Shown here: in pieces, positions 50,568 through 58,921 of the stretch
Layout of the letters: the number at the start of each line of letters is the position of its first letter
How positions within the stretch are numbered: position 1 is the first letter of the stretch
Assembly: GCA_963841425.1 (NCBI GenBank)
Contig: CAWJCL010000002.1
Coordinates: 1-64,000 of the forward strand
DNA from: DATEOR01 sp963841425
GTDB taxonomy: Bacteria; Actinomycetota; Thermoleophilia; Gaiellales; Gaiellaceae
DNA: 64,000 nt
Reading direction: 5' to 3'
The notes under the pieces: generated by a model
Seen by the model: the letters and a program-made list of their open reading frames with translations, nothing else
What the model was told of the DNA's origin: nothing
The model's database searches: none
Translations under genes and position numbers: made by a program

Positions 50568-52274
50568 ATGGATGACACCGAGCGTCGCGTAGACGCCATC
50601 CGTAAGGACCGCAGCGAGCTCGAAAACCACATCATCGACGAGTTCGCGGCAGGCAAGATCACGCGGCGGGAGTTCGTGCGCCGCGGCACCGTCGTCGGCA
50701 TGTCAATCCCGCTGGTCTCGTTCCTCGCAGCGGCATGCGGAGGAGGAAGCGGGGGCGAGACGACCGGAGGTGGGACGACGCCGACGGCCACCGGCAGCGT
50801 CCAGCCCGGCGGCAACATCCGCGTGGCGCTCATCCAGCCGACCACCGAGCCGAATCCGCTCCTTGTTCAGGACGAGGGCGGTGCGGGCCTCCTCGGCTCC
50901 ACGGGCGAGTTCCTCTCCTTCTCGAACGCGAAGCTGGAGCTCGAGCCGCGTATCGCGGAGAGCTGGGAGCCGAACGACGACGGCACGGTATGGACGTTCA
51001 AGATCCGCCAGGGCGTCACATTCCACAGCGGCGCGACGCTCGTCGCCAACGACGTCAAGACGACCTTCGACAAGCTGATCAACCCCGACGGCGGCTCCGC
51101 CAACGCGCAGTCGGCGCTCGGCGGCGTCCTCTCGCCCGACGGGATCGAGGCGCCCGACGACTCCACGGTCGTCTTCAACCTCGACGCCGCGAACGGCAAC
51201 TTCCCCACCCTCGTCAGCTCGGCGAACTACAACGCGATCATCATCCCGGCCGACCTCGACCCGGCAGACTGGGGCAAGACCTTCGAAGGCACTGGGCCCT
51301 TCAAGCTCGACAGCTTCACGCCGAAGGTGGGCGCGAAGTTCGTCCGCAACGACGCCTACTGGGGCACGATGGCCAACCCCGCCTCGATGGAGCTCAAGTT
51401 CTACGACGAAGAGGGGCCGATGATCCTCGCCCTCCAGGGCGACGAGGTCGACTTCGTCGAGCACTTCTCGGTCTCGGGCGGCAAGGCGCTCCTCGACGAT
51501 CCGAACGTGAACGTCATCGCCGTCAAGGCGGCGACCCACCGCCAGCTCCACATGCGGACGGACAAGGATCCCTTCACCGACAAGCGCGTCCGCCAGGCGA
51601 TCGCTCTCTCCATCGACCGCGAGGCGCTCGTCGACGGCCTCTGGGAGGGGCAGGCGGACGTGGGCAACGACAGCCCGTTCGCACCGCTCTATCCCTCCAC
51701 CGACACGAGCGTCGCGCAGCGCACGCAGGACATCGACCAGGCCAAGCAGCTCCTCGCGGATGCGGGAATGGGCGGCGGGTTCTCGGTCGACCTGAGCACA
51801 TGGAACGGGTTCGAGATCCCCGACCTCGCCCAGCTCGTGAAGCAGTACGCGGCGGAGATCGGGGTCACGATCAACCTGAAGATCACGGACGCAGGCACCT
51901 ACTACGGCGACGGCGTCTATGGGAAGTCCACATGGCTCGATTCCGTCATGGGCATCACGGACTACGGCCACCGTCCTGTGCCGAACGTCTACCTGACCGC
52001 CGCCCTCTCGGGCAACCCGAAGGTCGGCGTCTGGAATTCGGCGCACTTCAAGAACGACCAGTACGACAGCCTCGTGCAGCAGTACGTGGCGGCACTGGAT
52101 ATCGACTCGCAGAAGGCGGTTTCGAAGCAGATCGAGGAGCTCCTCCTCGATGAGACCCCGATCATCTTCCCGTACTTCTATTACTTCCTGAGCGCGGCGA
52201 AGAAGAACCTGCTCAACACGGTCTCGGCCGCGACCGGCCAGTTCGACCTCTCGAAGGCCGGCTTCACCAGCTGA
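50568..52274 (+). CDS. ABC importer substrate-binding lipoprotein, peptide/Opp type
   Basis: A 568-residue family 5 solute-binding protein. After a ~30-residue charged leader it has a twin-arginine-like lipoprotein signal: TRREFVRRGTVVGMSIPLVSFLAAAC with lipobox Cys57. The mature protein contains DGTVWTFKIRQGVTFHSGATLVANDVKTTFDKL, FTDKRVRQAIALSIDREALVDGL and a C-terminal lobe typical of OppA/DppA-type proteins. It delivers peptides or small organics such as opines or quaternary amines to the permease. ATG 50568 with AAGGAG six bases upstream. Confidence 0.9.
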   Translation: MDDTERRVDAIRKDRSELENHIIDEFAAGKITRREFVRRGTVVGMSIPLVSFLAAACGGGSGGETTGGGTTPTATGSVQPGGNIRVALIQPTTEPNPLLVQDEGGAGLLGSTGEFLSFSNAKLELEPRIAESWEPNDDGTVWTFKIRQGVTFHSGATLVANDVKTTFDKLINPDGGSANAQSALGGVLSPDGIEAPDDSTVVFNLDAANGNFPTLVSSANYNAIIIPADLDPADWGKTFEGTGPFKLDSFTPKVGAKFVRNDAYWGTMANPASMELKFYDEEGPMILALQGDEVDFVEHFSVSGGKALLDDPNVNVIAVKAATHRQLHMRTDKDPFTDKRVRQAIALSIDREALVDGLWEGQADVGNDSPFAPLYPSTDTSVAQRTQDIDQAKQLLADAGMGGGFSVDLSTWNGFEIPDLAQLVKQYAAEIGVTINLKITDAGTYYGDGVYGKSTWLDSVMGITDYGHRPVPNVYLTAALSGNPKVGVWNSAHFKNDQYDSLVQQYVAALDIDSQKAVSKQIEELLLDETPIIFPYFYYFLSAAKKNLLNTVSAATGQFDLSKAGFTS

Positions 52275-52290
52275 GAAGCCTACGAATCGG

Positions 52291-52318
52291 GGCGGCCGGG
52301 GCTTTGGCTCCGGTCGCC
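52291..52318 (+). terminator. Hairpin between substrate-binding protein and permease genes
   Basis: GGCGGCCGGGGC-TTTG-GCTCCGGTCGCC: 12-bp stem with two G-U pairs and a 4-base loop, 17 bp after the stop. In ABC operons such structures often limit downstream transcription or protect the binding-protein mRNA. Confidence 0.65.
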
Positions 52319-52342
52319 TAGTCCTTAGTCTGTAGGGGCTGG

Positions 52343-53296
52343 ATGGCGCGCTTCCTCCTCACCCGGCTCGGACTCGCGGCCATCACGCTGTTTCTGCTCA
52401 GCGTGATCGTCTTCTTCGGCGCACAGGTGCTCCCCGGCAACGTAGCGCGCCGCAAGCTCGGCCCGTTCGCAGACCAGTCCGCCGTCGACCAGCTCAACCA
52501 TCAGCTGGGAACGGACAAGCCGATCCTGACCCAGTACTGGAACTGGATCTCGGGGCTCTTCCATGGCGACCTCGGGACATCTCTCTCCTACAACCTCCCC
52601 GTAAACGACCTCATCGGGCCCGCGCTGCTGCACTCGCTGAAGCTGGCGGCCTTCGCGTTCGCCATGGTCGTCCCGCTCGCCATCTTCGGCGGCGTCGTCG
52701 CAGCCCTCAAACGAGACAGGCTCACCGACCGCGTCATCACGATCGGCGGCCTTTCCCTCACCGTCGTCCCCGAATTCGTCACGGGGATCATGCTGATCCT
52801 CGTCTTCGGCCTCTGGCTCGACCTCTTCCCCGTGAGCGCCAATGCTCCCGACGGGAGCAGCATCCTCACGCAGCTCAAATACCTCTTCCTCCCCGCGCTC
52901 ACGCTCGTCATCGTCCTCTTCGGCTATATCGCGCGGATCACGCGCGCCGGCACGATCGAGGCACTCGACGCCGATTACACCCGCACCGCTGTACTCAAAG
53001 GCCTGCCACGAAGGACGGTGGTGAGGCGCCACGTGCTTCGCAACTCGCTTCTGCCGACGATCGCGGTCATCGCGACCCAGACCGGGTACCTGATCGGTGG
53101 CCTCGTCGTCATCGAGACGCTCTTCAACTACCCGGGCATGGGCCGGCTCATCTTCACGGCCGCACAGAAGAAGGACTTCCCGCTCCTCGAGAGCGGCGTT
53201 CTCATCGTCGGCATCGTCTTTCTCGTCGCCACGCTCCTCGCCGACGTGGCCTACTCGCTCCTCAACCCCCGCATCCGTTACGCCGCCGCCGAATGA
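52343..53296 (+). CDS. ABC importer permease, DppB/OppB type
   Basis: A 317-residue membrane protein with six helices and the Opp/Dpp permease pattern: FLLTRLGLAAITLFLLSVIVFFGAQVLPGN at the start, GDLGTSLSYNLPVNDLI, FGYIARITRAGTIEALDADYTRTAVLKGLPRRTVVRRHVLRNSLLPTIAVIA with the EAA loop that contacts the ATPase. Forms the channel with the next gene's product. Overlaps it by four bases (ATGA). Confidence 0.92.
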   Translation: MARFLLTRLGLAAITLFLLSVIVFFGAQVLPGNVARRKLGPFADQSAVDQLNHQLGTDKPILTQYWNWISGLFHGDLGTSLSYNLPVNDLIGPALLHSLKLAAFAFAMVVPLAIFGGVVAALKRDRLTDRVITIGGLSLTVVPEFVTGIMLILVFGLWLDLFPVSANAPDGSSILTQLKYLFLPALTLVIVLFGYIARITRAGTIEALDADYTRTAVLKGLPRRTVVRRHVLRNSLLPTIAVIATQTGYLIGGLVVIETLFNYPGMGRLIFTAAQKKDFPLLESGVLIVGIVFLVATLLADVAYSLLNPRIRYAAAE

Positions 53297-54183
53297 CGAC
53301 CCTGGACGACCCAGCTGCCCCCATCGCGATCCCGATCCGTCCGGACGAGACGAAAGTGGCGCGCAACGAGCGGCTGCGCATCCTCGTCAGGTCACCGACG
53401 TTCATCGTCGGCTGCTTGCTGGCCGGAATCTGGATCGTCTGCGCTGCTTTCGGCTACCTGATCGCTCCGAAGGACCCCGAGGCGACCGACATCCTGAACA
53501 AGTTCGTCGGGCCTTCGGCCGACCATCTCTTCGGAACAGACAAGCTCGGCCGCGACGTGCTCTCGCGGGTGATCGTCGGCGCACGCTCGATTCTCGTCGT
53601 CGCGCCCCTCGCGACGATTCTCGGCACGATCCTCGGTACCGCGATCGGGCTCGTAACGGGCTACTATCGCGGCTTCGTCGACGAGGTGATCATGCGCTTC
53701 GTCGACGCGATCCTCGCCATTCCGCTCATCATCACGGCGCTCCTCGCGGTGACGGCGCTCGGCCCGTCCCGTATCACGCTCGTCCTCGTGATCGGCTTCG
53801 TCTTCACGCCGATCATCGCGAAGACCGTGCGGGCCGCGGTCCTCGGCGAGGCTCAGCTCGAGTACGTGCAGGCCGCCCGCCTGCGCAACGAACGCGGGCC
53901 CTACGTGATGTTCGCCGAGATCCTCCCGAACGTCATGGGGCCGATCATCGTCGAGTTCACCGTGCGGCTCGGCTACGCGATCTTCGCGGTGGCGACACTC
54001 TCGTTCCTGGGCTTCGCCGCCGACCCCTCCATCCCGGATTGGGGTCAGGACATCGCCGCGCACTATCAGTCCATCAACGCCGGCTACTGGTGGCCGGTGC
54101 TCTTCCCCTCACTCGCGATCGCCACGCTGATCATCGGCATCAACCTGATCGCGGACGCGATCTCCCAGGTCTTCGAGCGATGA
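53293..54183 (+). CDS. ABC importer permease, DppC/OppC type
   Basis: A 296-residue permease: N-terminal cytoplasmic leader, first helix FIVGCLLAGIWIVCAAFGYLIAP, GTDKLGRDVLSRVIVGARSILVVAPLATILGTILGTAIGL, EAA-loop region EAQLEYVQAARLRNERGPYVMFAEILPNVMGPIIVEF, and WWPVLFPSLAIATLIIGINLIADAI. Partner of DppB-type permease. ATGA overlaps on both sides. Confidence 0.92.
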   Translation: MTTLDDPAAPIAIPIRPDETKVARNERLRILVRSPTFIVGCLLAGIWIVCAAFGYLIAPKDPEATDILNKFVGPSADHLFGTDKLGRDVLSRVIVGARSILVVAPLATILGTILGTAIGLVTGYYRGFVDEVIMRFVDAILAIPLIITALLAVTALGPSRITLVLVIGFVFTPIIAKTVRAAVLGEAQLEYVQAARLRNERGPYVMFAEILPNVMGPIIVEFTVRLGYAIFAVATLSFLGFAADPSIPDWGQDIAAHYQSINAGYWWPVLFPSLAIATLIIGINLIADAISQVFER

Positions 54184-56213
54184 GCGACGCCGCGATCGAG
54201 CTCCAGGACCTCGAGATCGCCTACCGCGTGCGCGGCGTGGACCGGCGCGTGCTCCGCGGTGTTTCCTTCGCCATCGGCCAGGGCGAGGCATACGGCCTGG
54301 TCGGCGAGTCGGGCTGCGGGAAGACGACGGCTGCCTTCGCGATCATGCGCTACCTCCCGCGCAACGCGAAGACCCTCAACGGGTCGATCCGCCTGAACGG
54401 CGAGGACATGCTCGCGATGGGCGGCGGGAAAGTGCGCCGGCTCCACGCGACCACGCTCTCGATGGTCTACCAGAACCCCGCCTCGGCCCTGAACCCATCC
54501 ATCCGGATCGGGCCGCAGCTCGCCGAGGCCTTCGGGCTCATCGGGGTCGAAAAGGACGAGGCGGTCCACCAGAGCGAGGCGATGCTGCACAAGGTGCAGA
54601 TCTCCGACCCGCAGCGCGTCATGCGCCGCTATCCGCACCAGCTCTCGGGCGGCATGCAGCAGCGGGTCGTGATTGCGATGGCGCTCGCGAAGAATCCGAC
54701 GCTCCTCATCCTCGACGAGCCGACCACCGGGCTCGACGCGACCGTCGAGGCGGAGGTCCTCGACCTCATCGCCGCCCTGCGCCAGGAGTTCGGGACGAGC
54801 GTCCTCTTCATCAGCCACAACCTCGCCGTCATCGCGAAGATGTGCGAGCGCGTCGGCGTCCTCTACGCGGGCCGCGTTGTCGAGGAAGGCGAGGCACAGG
54901 AGGTCTTCCGCGACCCGCGCCACCCCTACACGGTCGGCCTCCTCCGCTGCATCCCGCGCGGCGGGGTGCGGAAGGACGAGACCGCCCTCGACACGATCCC
55001 CGGCTTCCTGCCACGCCTCGGCGCGGACCTGCCCGGCTGTGTCTTCGAGCCGCGGTGCGGCCTCGCCAAGGAGATCTGTCGCGAGCACGAGCCCGACCTG
55101 TATCCGCTCGGCCACGGGCGTGCGAGCCGCTGCCATTTCCACGAGCGGGCTCATGAGCTTCCACGAGTGGCCCCGGCGCGCCTCCCCGCGGTGCAGAGCG
55201 CCAACGGGAAGCCGCTCCTCGAGGTCGGCCACGGCTCCAAGACGTTCAAGCAGGAAGGCCAGGACGTGCAGGCCCTCGTAGACGTCTCGCTCGTCGTCCG
55301 TCCCGGCGAGGTGCTCGGGCTCGTCGGCGAGTCGGGCAGCGGCAAGACGACGCTTGCCCGCGTTCTCCTCGGCCTCACCGCCCCCGACGAGGGCTCGGCC
55401 CTGGAGATGGACGGGGAGCCGCTCGCCGGCAAGGTCGAGAAGCGGACGCGGGAGCAGGTGCGCTCGCTTCAGATCGTGTTCCAGAACCCCGACGGCGCGC
55501 TCAACCGGCGCCACTCGGTGCGCCGCATCGTCGGGCGGGCGCTCTTCAAGCTCCTCGGTCTCAGCGGCCGCGAGAGGGACGAGCGGGCCGTCGAACTCGC
55601 GGAATCCGTCCGCTTCGACCAGGCGCTCCTCGGCGCAAAGCCCGTGCAGCTCTCCGGCGGCCTCAAGCAGCGCGTCGCCATCGCGCGCGCCTTCGCGGGC
55701 GAGCCGCGCATCGTTCTCTGCGACGAGCCGACGTCGGCGCTCGACGTCTCGGTGCAGGCCGCGATCCTCAACCTCCTGGTCGAGCTGCAGACGCAGAAAG
55801 GCGTGAGCTACGTCTTCATCTCGCACGACCTCGGCGTCGTCCGCTACATCTCGGACAGGATCGCCGTCATGTACCTCGGCCGCCTGCAGGAAGTCGGCGA
55901 CGCCGAAACCGTCTTCGGCGGCCCGCACCATCCGTACACGGAGGCGCTCCTCTCCGCGGTGCCGACCCTGGAGGGCGAGGCGCGAACGCGCATCCGCCTC
56001 GAGGGCGAGATCCCTAGCGCGGCGAACCCGCCCTCCGGCTGCGTCTTCCACACCCGCTGCCCACGGTTTCTCGGAGAGATCTGCGTCCAGGAGGAGCCGC
56101 CGCTCGCCGAGGTCGAACGGGGGCACCTCATGCGCTGCCACATCCCCGTCGACGAGCTTCGGCGCCTGCAGGCCGGGGCGCCGCAGGCTGCTCAGTCGAA
56201 AACGACGACCTGA
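54180..56213 (+). CDS. Fused ABC importer ATPase (DppD-DppF type, two nucleotide-binding domains)
   Basis: A 677-residue protein with two complete ABC ATPases. The first half: LVGESGCGKTTAAFAIMRYLP (Walker A), YPHQLSGGMQQRVVIAMAL (signature), LLILDEPTTGLDAT (Walker B). The second half: LVGESGSGKTTLARVLLGLT, LSGGLKQRVAIARAFA, CDEPTSALDVS. Each ends with the Cys-rich oligopeptide-type C-terminal domain (GCVFEPRCGLAKEIC and GCVFHTRCPRFLGEIC, CxxxxxC Fe-S-like). In most Opp systems these are separate proteins. Energises the importer. Confidence 0.93.
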   Translation: MSDAAIELQDLEIAYRVRGVDRRVLRGVSFAIGQGEAYGLVGESGCGKTTAAFAIMRYLPRNAKTLNGSIRLNGEDMLAMGGGKVRRLHATTLSMVYQNPASALNPSIRIGPQLAEAFGLIGVEKDEAVHQSEAMLHKVQISDPQRVMRRYPHQLSGGMQQRVVIAMALAKNPTLLILDEPTTGLDATVEAEVLDLIAALRQEFGTSVLFISHNLAVIAKMCERVGVLYAGRVVEEGEAQEVFRDPRHPYTVGLLRCIPRGGVRKDETALDTIPGFLPRLGADLPGCVFEPRCGLAKEICREHEPDLYPLGHGRASRCHFHERAHELPRVAPARLPAVQSANGKPLLEVGHGSKTFKQEGQDVQALVDVSLVVRPGEVLGLVGESGSGKTTLARVLLGLTAPDEGSALEMDGEPLAGKVEKRTREQVRSLQIVFQNPDGALNRRHSVRRIVGRALFKLLGLSGRERDERAVELAESVRFDQALLGAKPVQLSGGLKQRVAIARAFAGEPRIVLCDEPTSALDVSVQAAILNLLVELQTQKGVSYVFISHDLGVVRYISDRIAVMYLGRLQEVGDAETVFGGPHHPYTEALLSAVPTLEGEARTRIRLEGEIPSAANPPSGCVFHTRCPRFLGEICVQEEPPLAEVERGHLMRCHIPVDELRRLQAGAPQAAQSKTTT

Positions 56214-57295
56214 CGGACGACGTCGCCGGCCCTCAGCCGGTCGAACGCGTCTGGAAGCTCGGCGAGCGGGAGCTTGCGGCTGACGAGCCGGTCGAGGTCG
56301 AGCTCGCCCGAGTGGTAGAGGTCGACGAGGCGCGGCACGTCCTCCTGGATGCGCGCAGAGCCGAGGAAGGTGCCTTTGAGCGTCTTCTCGGACATGAACT
56401 GCCACGGGTCGATCGTGAGGCTGCTCCCCTGCGGCATGATCCCGACGACGACGACGGTTCCGCCCGCCCGCGTCGCCTCCCACGCCTCCTGGATCGCCCG
56501 CTCCGAGCCGATCGCCTCGAACGCGTAGTCGGGGCCGCCGCCGGTGAGCTCCTTCACCGCGGCGACGGCGTCCACGCCTCCGCCCGATTGGACGACGTCC
56601 GTCGCGCCGAGCTCCCCGGCGAGCTGGAGCTTCTCCGGCCGCGTGTCGAGCGCGACGATCCGGGAGGCACCGGCCAGCCGCGCCCCCTGGACGACGTTCG
56701 CGCCCACCCCTCCGCAGCCCCACACGGCGACCGTGGCGCCCTGCTCCACCCCGGCCGTGTTGGTCACCGCGCCGAAGCCGGTAAGAACGGAGCAGCCGAC
56801 CAGCGCCGCCGCTTCGAGCGGGACGTCGCGGCGGATCCTGACGGTTGCCGACTCGGGCACGACGGCGTGACCGGCGAACGACGAGATGGAGTTGAAGTGA
56901 TGCAGCGTCGTCCCGTTCAGGCTCAGGCGGCTCGTGCCGTCGGTGAGCGTCCCCTCGGCCGCCATGCGCGCGCCGAGCGAGCAGAAGTTGGGGCGGCCGC
57001 GCCGGCACTCCTCGCACTCCCCGCACGAGGGCACGAGCGCGAGGACGACGTGGTCGTCCGGCACGAGCGACTGCACGCCGGGCCCGGTCTCTGCTACCAC
57101 CCCCGCGGCCTCGTGGCCGAGGACAAGCGGGAGCGGCTCGGGCAGGTGGCCGTCCACCACGTGCAGGTCGCTGTGGCAGACCCCGCAGGCCGCGATCCGG
57201 ACGAGCACCTCGCCCTCCTTCGGCGGGGCGAGCTCGACCTCGAGGATCTCGACCGGCGTGCCCGGCTCCCAGAGGACGGCCGCTTGCGTCTTCAT
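56192..57295 (-). CDS. Zn-dependent alcohol dehydrogenase (class III/NDMA-type-like)
   Basis: A 367-residue MDR alcohol dehydrogenase: CGVCHSDLHVVDGHLPEPLPLVLGHEAAGVV (catalytic Zn ligands), structural Zn Cys set PSCGECEECRRGRPNFC, NAD motif VWGCGGVGANVVQGARLAGASRIVALDTRPEKL. The pattern fits the formaldehyde-dehydrogenase/alcohol group. It is divergent from a second dehydrogenase with a 28-bp gap. Stop overlaps the end of the ABC ATPase gene (22 bp). Confidence 0.9.
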   Translation of the reverse strand: MKTQAAVLWEPGTPVEILEVELAPPKEGEVLVRIAACGVCHSDLHVVDGHLPEPLPLVLGHEAAGVVAETGPGVQSLVPDDHVVLALVPSCGECEECRRGRPNFCSLGARMAAEGTLTDGTSRLSLNGTTLHHFNSISSFAGHAVVPESATVRIRRDVPLEAAALVGCSVLTGFGAVTNTAGVEQGATVAVWGCGGVGANVVQGARLAGASRIVALDTRPEKLQLAGELGATDVVQSGGGVDAVAAVKELTGGGPDYAFEAIGSERAIQEAWEATRAGGTVVVVGIMPQGSSLTIDPWQFMSEKTLKGTFLGSARIQEDVPRLVDLYHSGELDLDRLVSRKLPLAELPDAFDRLRAGDVVRQVVVFD

Positions 57296-57323
57296 GCGGC
57301 GAGCGTAGCCGTAGAATCGGCGC

Positions 57324-58421
57324 GTGCGCGCGGCAGTCCTCAGAGGGATCGACGAAGCCATGAGCGTCGAGGACGTCGAGCTGGCGCCGCCCGGGCCCGG
57401 CGAGGTCGAGGTGCGGCTCGCCGCGAGCGGCGTCTGCCACAGCGACTGGAACGTCGTCACCGGGGCGACCGCGAACCCCCTCCCCGCAGTGCTCGGCCAC
57501 GAGGGGGCCGGCGTCGTCGAATCGGTCGGCGAAGCCGTCGGCTCCGTCTCCGAGGGCGACCACGTCATCCTCTCCTGGCTGCCTGCCTGCGGACGCTGCT
57601 ACTACTGCTCGCGGGGCCGCCAAGTCCTCTGCGACGTGGCCATGGAGGACATGTTCCGCGGCACATTGCCCGGCGGGGCCCTCCGGCTTTCCCAGAACGG
57701 CGACCCGCTTTACCACTACTCGTACCTTTCCGCGTTCGCGGAGCGCTGCATCGTCCCGGAGGGATGCTGCGTCCCGATCCGCGACGACGCGCCGCTCGAG
57801 GTCGCCTCGCTCGTCGGCTGCGCGGTGATGACGGGCTACGGGGCCGCCGTGACCCGCGCCGGCGTGCAGGCCGGAAGCTCGATCGCCATCTTCGGAGCGG
57901 GTGGAGTCGGGCTCTCCGCGATCATGGGCTCGCGCCTCGCGGGCGCCGCCGTGATCGTCGCCGTGGACCCTTTCGAATTCAGGCGCGAGGCCGCCCTCGA
58001 GCTGGGCGCGACGCACGCTCTCGACCCCGGCTCCGACGACGTGCCGGCGGCGATTCGCGCGTTGACCGACGGCCGCGGCGCAGACGCGGCGATCGACTCG
58101 GCCGGCGCGCCCGGCGTTCTCGCGCAAGCCTATGCCGCCGTGCGGCGCGGAGGGACCGCAGTCGCGGTCGGCCTTCCTCCCGAGGGCCTCAGCGCGGAGC
58201 TTCCTGCCTCTGATCTCGCGCGCGAGGAGAAGGTGGTCACCGGCAGCTTCTACGGCTCCTGCAGCCCGCAGCTCGACATGCCGAAGGTGCTCGACCTCTA
58301 CATGGACGGGCTCCTTCCGCTCGACCGGCTCGTCAGCCGTGCCTACCCGCTCGAGGAGATCAACGACGCCTTCGCCGCGATGAACGCCGGAGAAGTTGCG
58401 CGGGCGGTGATCCGCCCCTGA
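57324..58421 (+). CDS. Second Zn-dependent alcohol dehydrogenase
   Basis: A 365-residue enzyme from GTG 57324: SGVCHSDWNVVTGATANPLPAVLGHEGAGVV (catalytic Zn), PACGRCYYCSRGRQVLC (structural Zn), NAD motif IFGAGGVGLSAIMGSRLAGAAVIVAVDPFEFR. About half identical by eye in layout to the neighbour at 56192-57295. Head gene of the second operon: overlaps the Fae homologue by four bases (CTGA). Confidence 0.9.
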   Translation: MRAAVLRGIDEAMSVEDVELAPPGPGEVEVRLAASGVCHSDWNVVTGATANPLPAVLGHEGAGVVESVGEAVGSVSEGDHVILSWLPACGRCYYCSRGRQVLCDVAMEDMFRGTLPGGALRLSQNGDPLYHYSYLSAFAERCIVPEGCCVPIRDDAPLEVASLVGCAVMTGYGAAVTRAGVQAGSSIAIFGAGGVGLSAIMGSRLAGAAVIVAVDPFEFRREAALELGATHALDPGSDDVPAAIRALTDGRGADAAIDSAGAPGVLAQAYAAVRRGGTAVAVGLPPEGLSAELPASDLAREEKVVTGSFYGSCSPQLDMPKVLDLYMDGLLPLDRLVSRAYPLEEINDAFAAMNAGEVARAVIRP

Positions 58422-58921
58422 GCCGGATCCTCATCGGCGAGGGCTTCGCGGGCAGCGGGTCGAACGCGGCCCACATCAACACGGTGCTCGGACCGCGGAA
58501 CGGCCCGGTCGGGACGGCCTGGGCGACCGCGCTCGCCACCCCGCGTGCAGGCCACGCATCATTCGTCGTGGTCGCACGCCCGAACATGCCCGTGAAGCCG
58601 CCGACACTCTTCGTCAACAAGGCGGAGATCCGCGAGGAGACGCACGGCTTCCTCCACTGGGGAGCCGCCCAGGCCGCCGTGGCCCAAGGTGTCTTGGACG
58701 CGGTGGCCGACGCCACGATCCCGCAGGGAGAGGTGGACGACCTGGTGCTGATCGCGGCGGTCTGGGTCGACTGGGCGGCAAACGACGAGGAGAAGATCTT
58801 CGCCAACAACCTCGAGGCGACCCGGACGGCGCTCGCCTCCGCCGCGGAGGGCACGCCGCGGCTCGACGAGCTCCTCGCGATCCGCGGCGAGCCGCAGAAC
58901 CCCTTCTTCCGCCGCGCGTGA
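58418..58921 (+). CDS. fae: Formaldehyde-activating-enzyme (Fae) homologue, probable CTG start
   Basis: A 167-residue protein: RILIGEGFAGSGSNAAHINTVLGPRNGPVGTAWATALATPRAGHASFVVVARPNMPVKPPTLFVNKAEI, then WGAAQAAVAQGVLDAVADATIPQGEVDDLVLIAAVWVDWAANDEEKIFANNLEATRTAL. These match Fae, which condenses formaldehyde with tetrahydromethanopterin; His19 corresponds to the catalytic His. Starting at the in-frame GTG 58484 would drop His19. The only in-frame start-like codon before it is CTG 58418 in a CTGA overlap with the dehydrogenase. Fae-like proteins outside methylotrophs can have other pterin or formaldehyde roles. Confidence 0.85.
   Translation: MSRILIGEGFAGSGSNAAHINTVLGPRNGPVGTAWATALATPRAGHASFVVVARPNMPVKPPTLFVNKAEIREETHGFLHWGAAQAAVAQGVLDAVADATIPQGEVDDLVLIAAVWVDWAANDEEKIFANNLEATRTALASAAEGTPRLDELLAIRGEPQNPFFRRA

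Noticed and set aside
54084..58127. Very long open frame on the minus strand (over 1300 codons)
   Set aside because: It is antisense to the ABC transporter and dehydrogenase genes, has Arg/Glu/Asp-biased low-complexity composition and no domain; a GC-skew shadow of real genes.
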